The position numbers were made by a program, and so were the translations under genes. A stretch of DNA of 64,000 nucleotides from Dichotomocladium elegans (lineage: Eukaryota > Mucoromycota > Mucoromycetes > Mucorales > Lichtheimiaceae), in the NCBI GenBank assembly GCA_025716815.1, contig JAIXMN010000012.1:124001-188000 (forward strand). Direction: 5' to 3'. The notes beneath the pieces were generated by a model. It saw only the letters and a program-made list of their open reading frames with translations, was not told the DNA's origin and ran no database searches. The stretch's first letter is position 1; each line of letters opens with the position of its first letter. Below are positions 63,866-64,000 of the stretch, piece by piece.

Positions 63866-64000
63866 CTCTCGGGGGAGTCTGTGTTGTACACATTTCCCTA
63901 CATAGCAAAAATTCTATCCTAAAGAATGCTGAGCCCCAACTATGCGCTTAGTTGTGGCTGTGCCTTTTTTGACATTTCAACAAATGGTTGCAGCATAAAG

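Noticed and set aside
63766..63891. N-terminal extension of seven-TM gene 3
   Set aside because: It would need a non-ATG start and would translate the TATA box (63858-63865).

Overview
The window is nuclear DNA of a filamentous fungus, most likely an early-diverging one (Mucoromycota, Mucorales-like). The genes are eukaryotic housekeeping genes split by many short GT-AG introns, mostly about 50-150 bp. Poly-Q runs are common, intergenic DNA is AT-rich, and a GDP-L-fucose synthase gene is present. The phylum is inferred from gene style and protein resemblance; no search was run. Exon coordinates below were built by hand from splice signals, reading phase and protein family knowledge.

Left part (1-29.8 kb): CDC48 5' portion (-), a bHLH transcription factor (+), COX10 heme A synthesis (+), an unrecognised and possibly decayed spliced gene (-), an FHA protein (+), GDP-L-fucose synthase (+), a Tea1-like kelch/coiled-coil polarity protein (+), Pol III subunit RPC11 (-), the PP2A activator PTPA/RRD (+) and a seven-TM protein (+). 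Large AT-rich gaps (1.4-5.7, 7.0-11.6 and 12.8-14.0 kb) hold no convincing genes. Two of them carry a small TIR element.

Right part (30.7-64 kb): three copies of a 5.4-7 kb repeat. Copy A (30.7-37.7 kb, +) and copy B (46.25-51.6 kb, +) bracket dynactin p50 (-), Pol I subunit RPA12 (+) and eIF2B-epsilon (-). Copy C (53.7-60.2 kb) is inverted. No transposase, reverse transcriptase or LTR was recognised. Each copy carries a TATA-driven ORF for a Pro/Ser-rich protein with four or five PMDIC-type motifs, plus a head-to-head pair of related ORFs. A is a mosaic: its left part is nearly identical to B, its right part nearly identical to C, and all three are alike only in a core of about 1.7 kb. Two more seven-TM genes of the same family as the first lie beside B and C (51.7-52.7 and 62.8-63.8 kb, both -).

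Most interesting: the mosaic repeat with its frame-conserved PMDIC-repeat gene, and the clustered, TATA-driven seven-TM family next to it. The housekeeping genes look unrelated in function, apart from two zinc-ribbon polymerase subunits (RPC11, RPA12).
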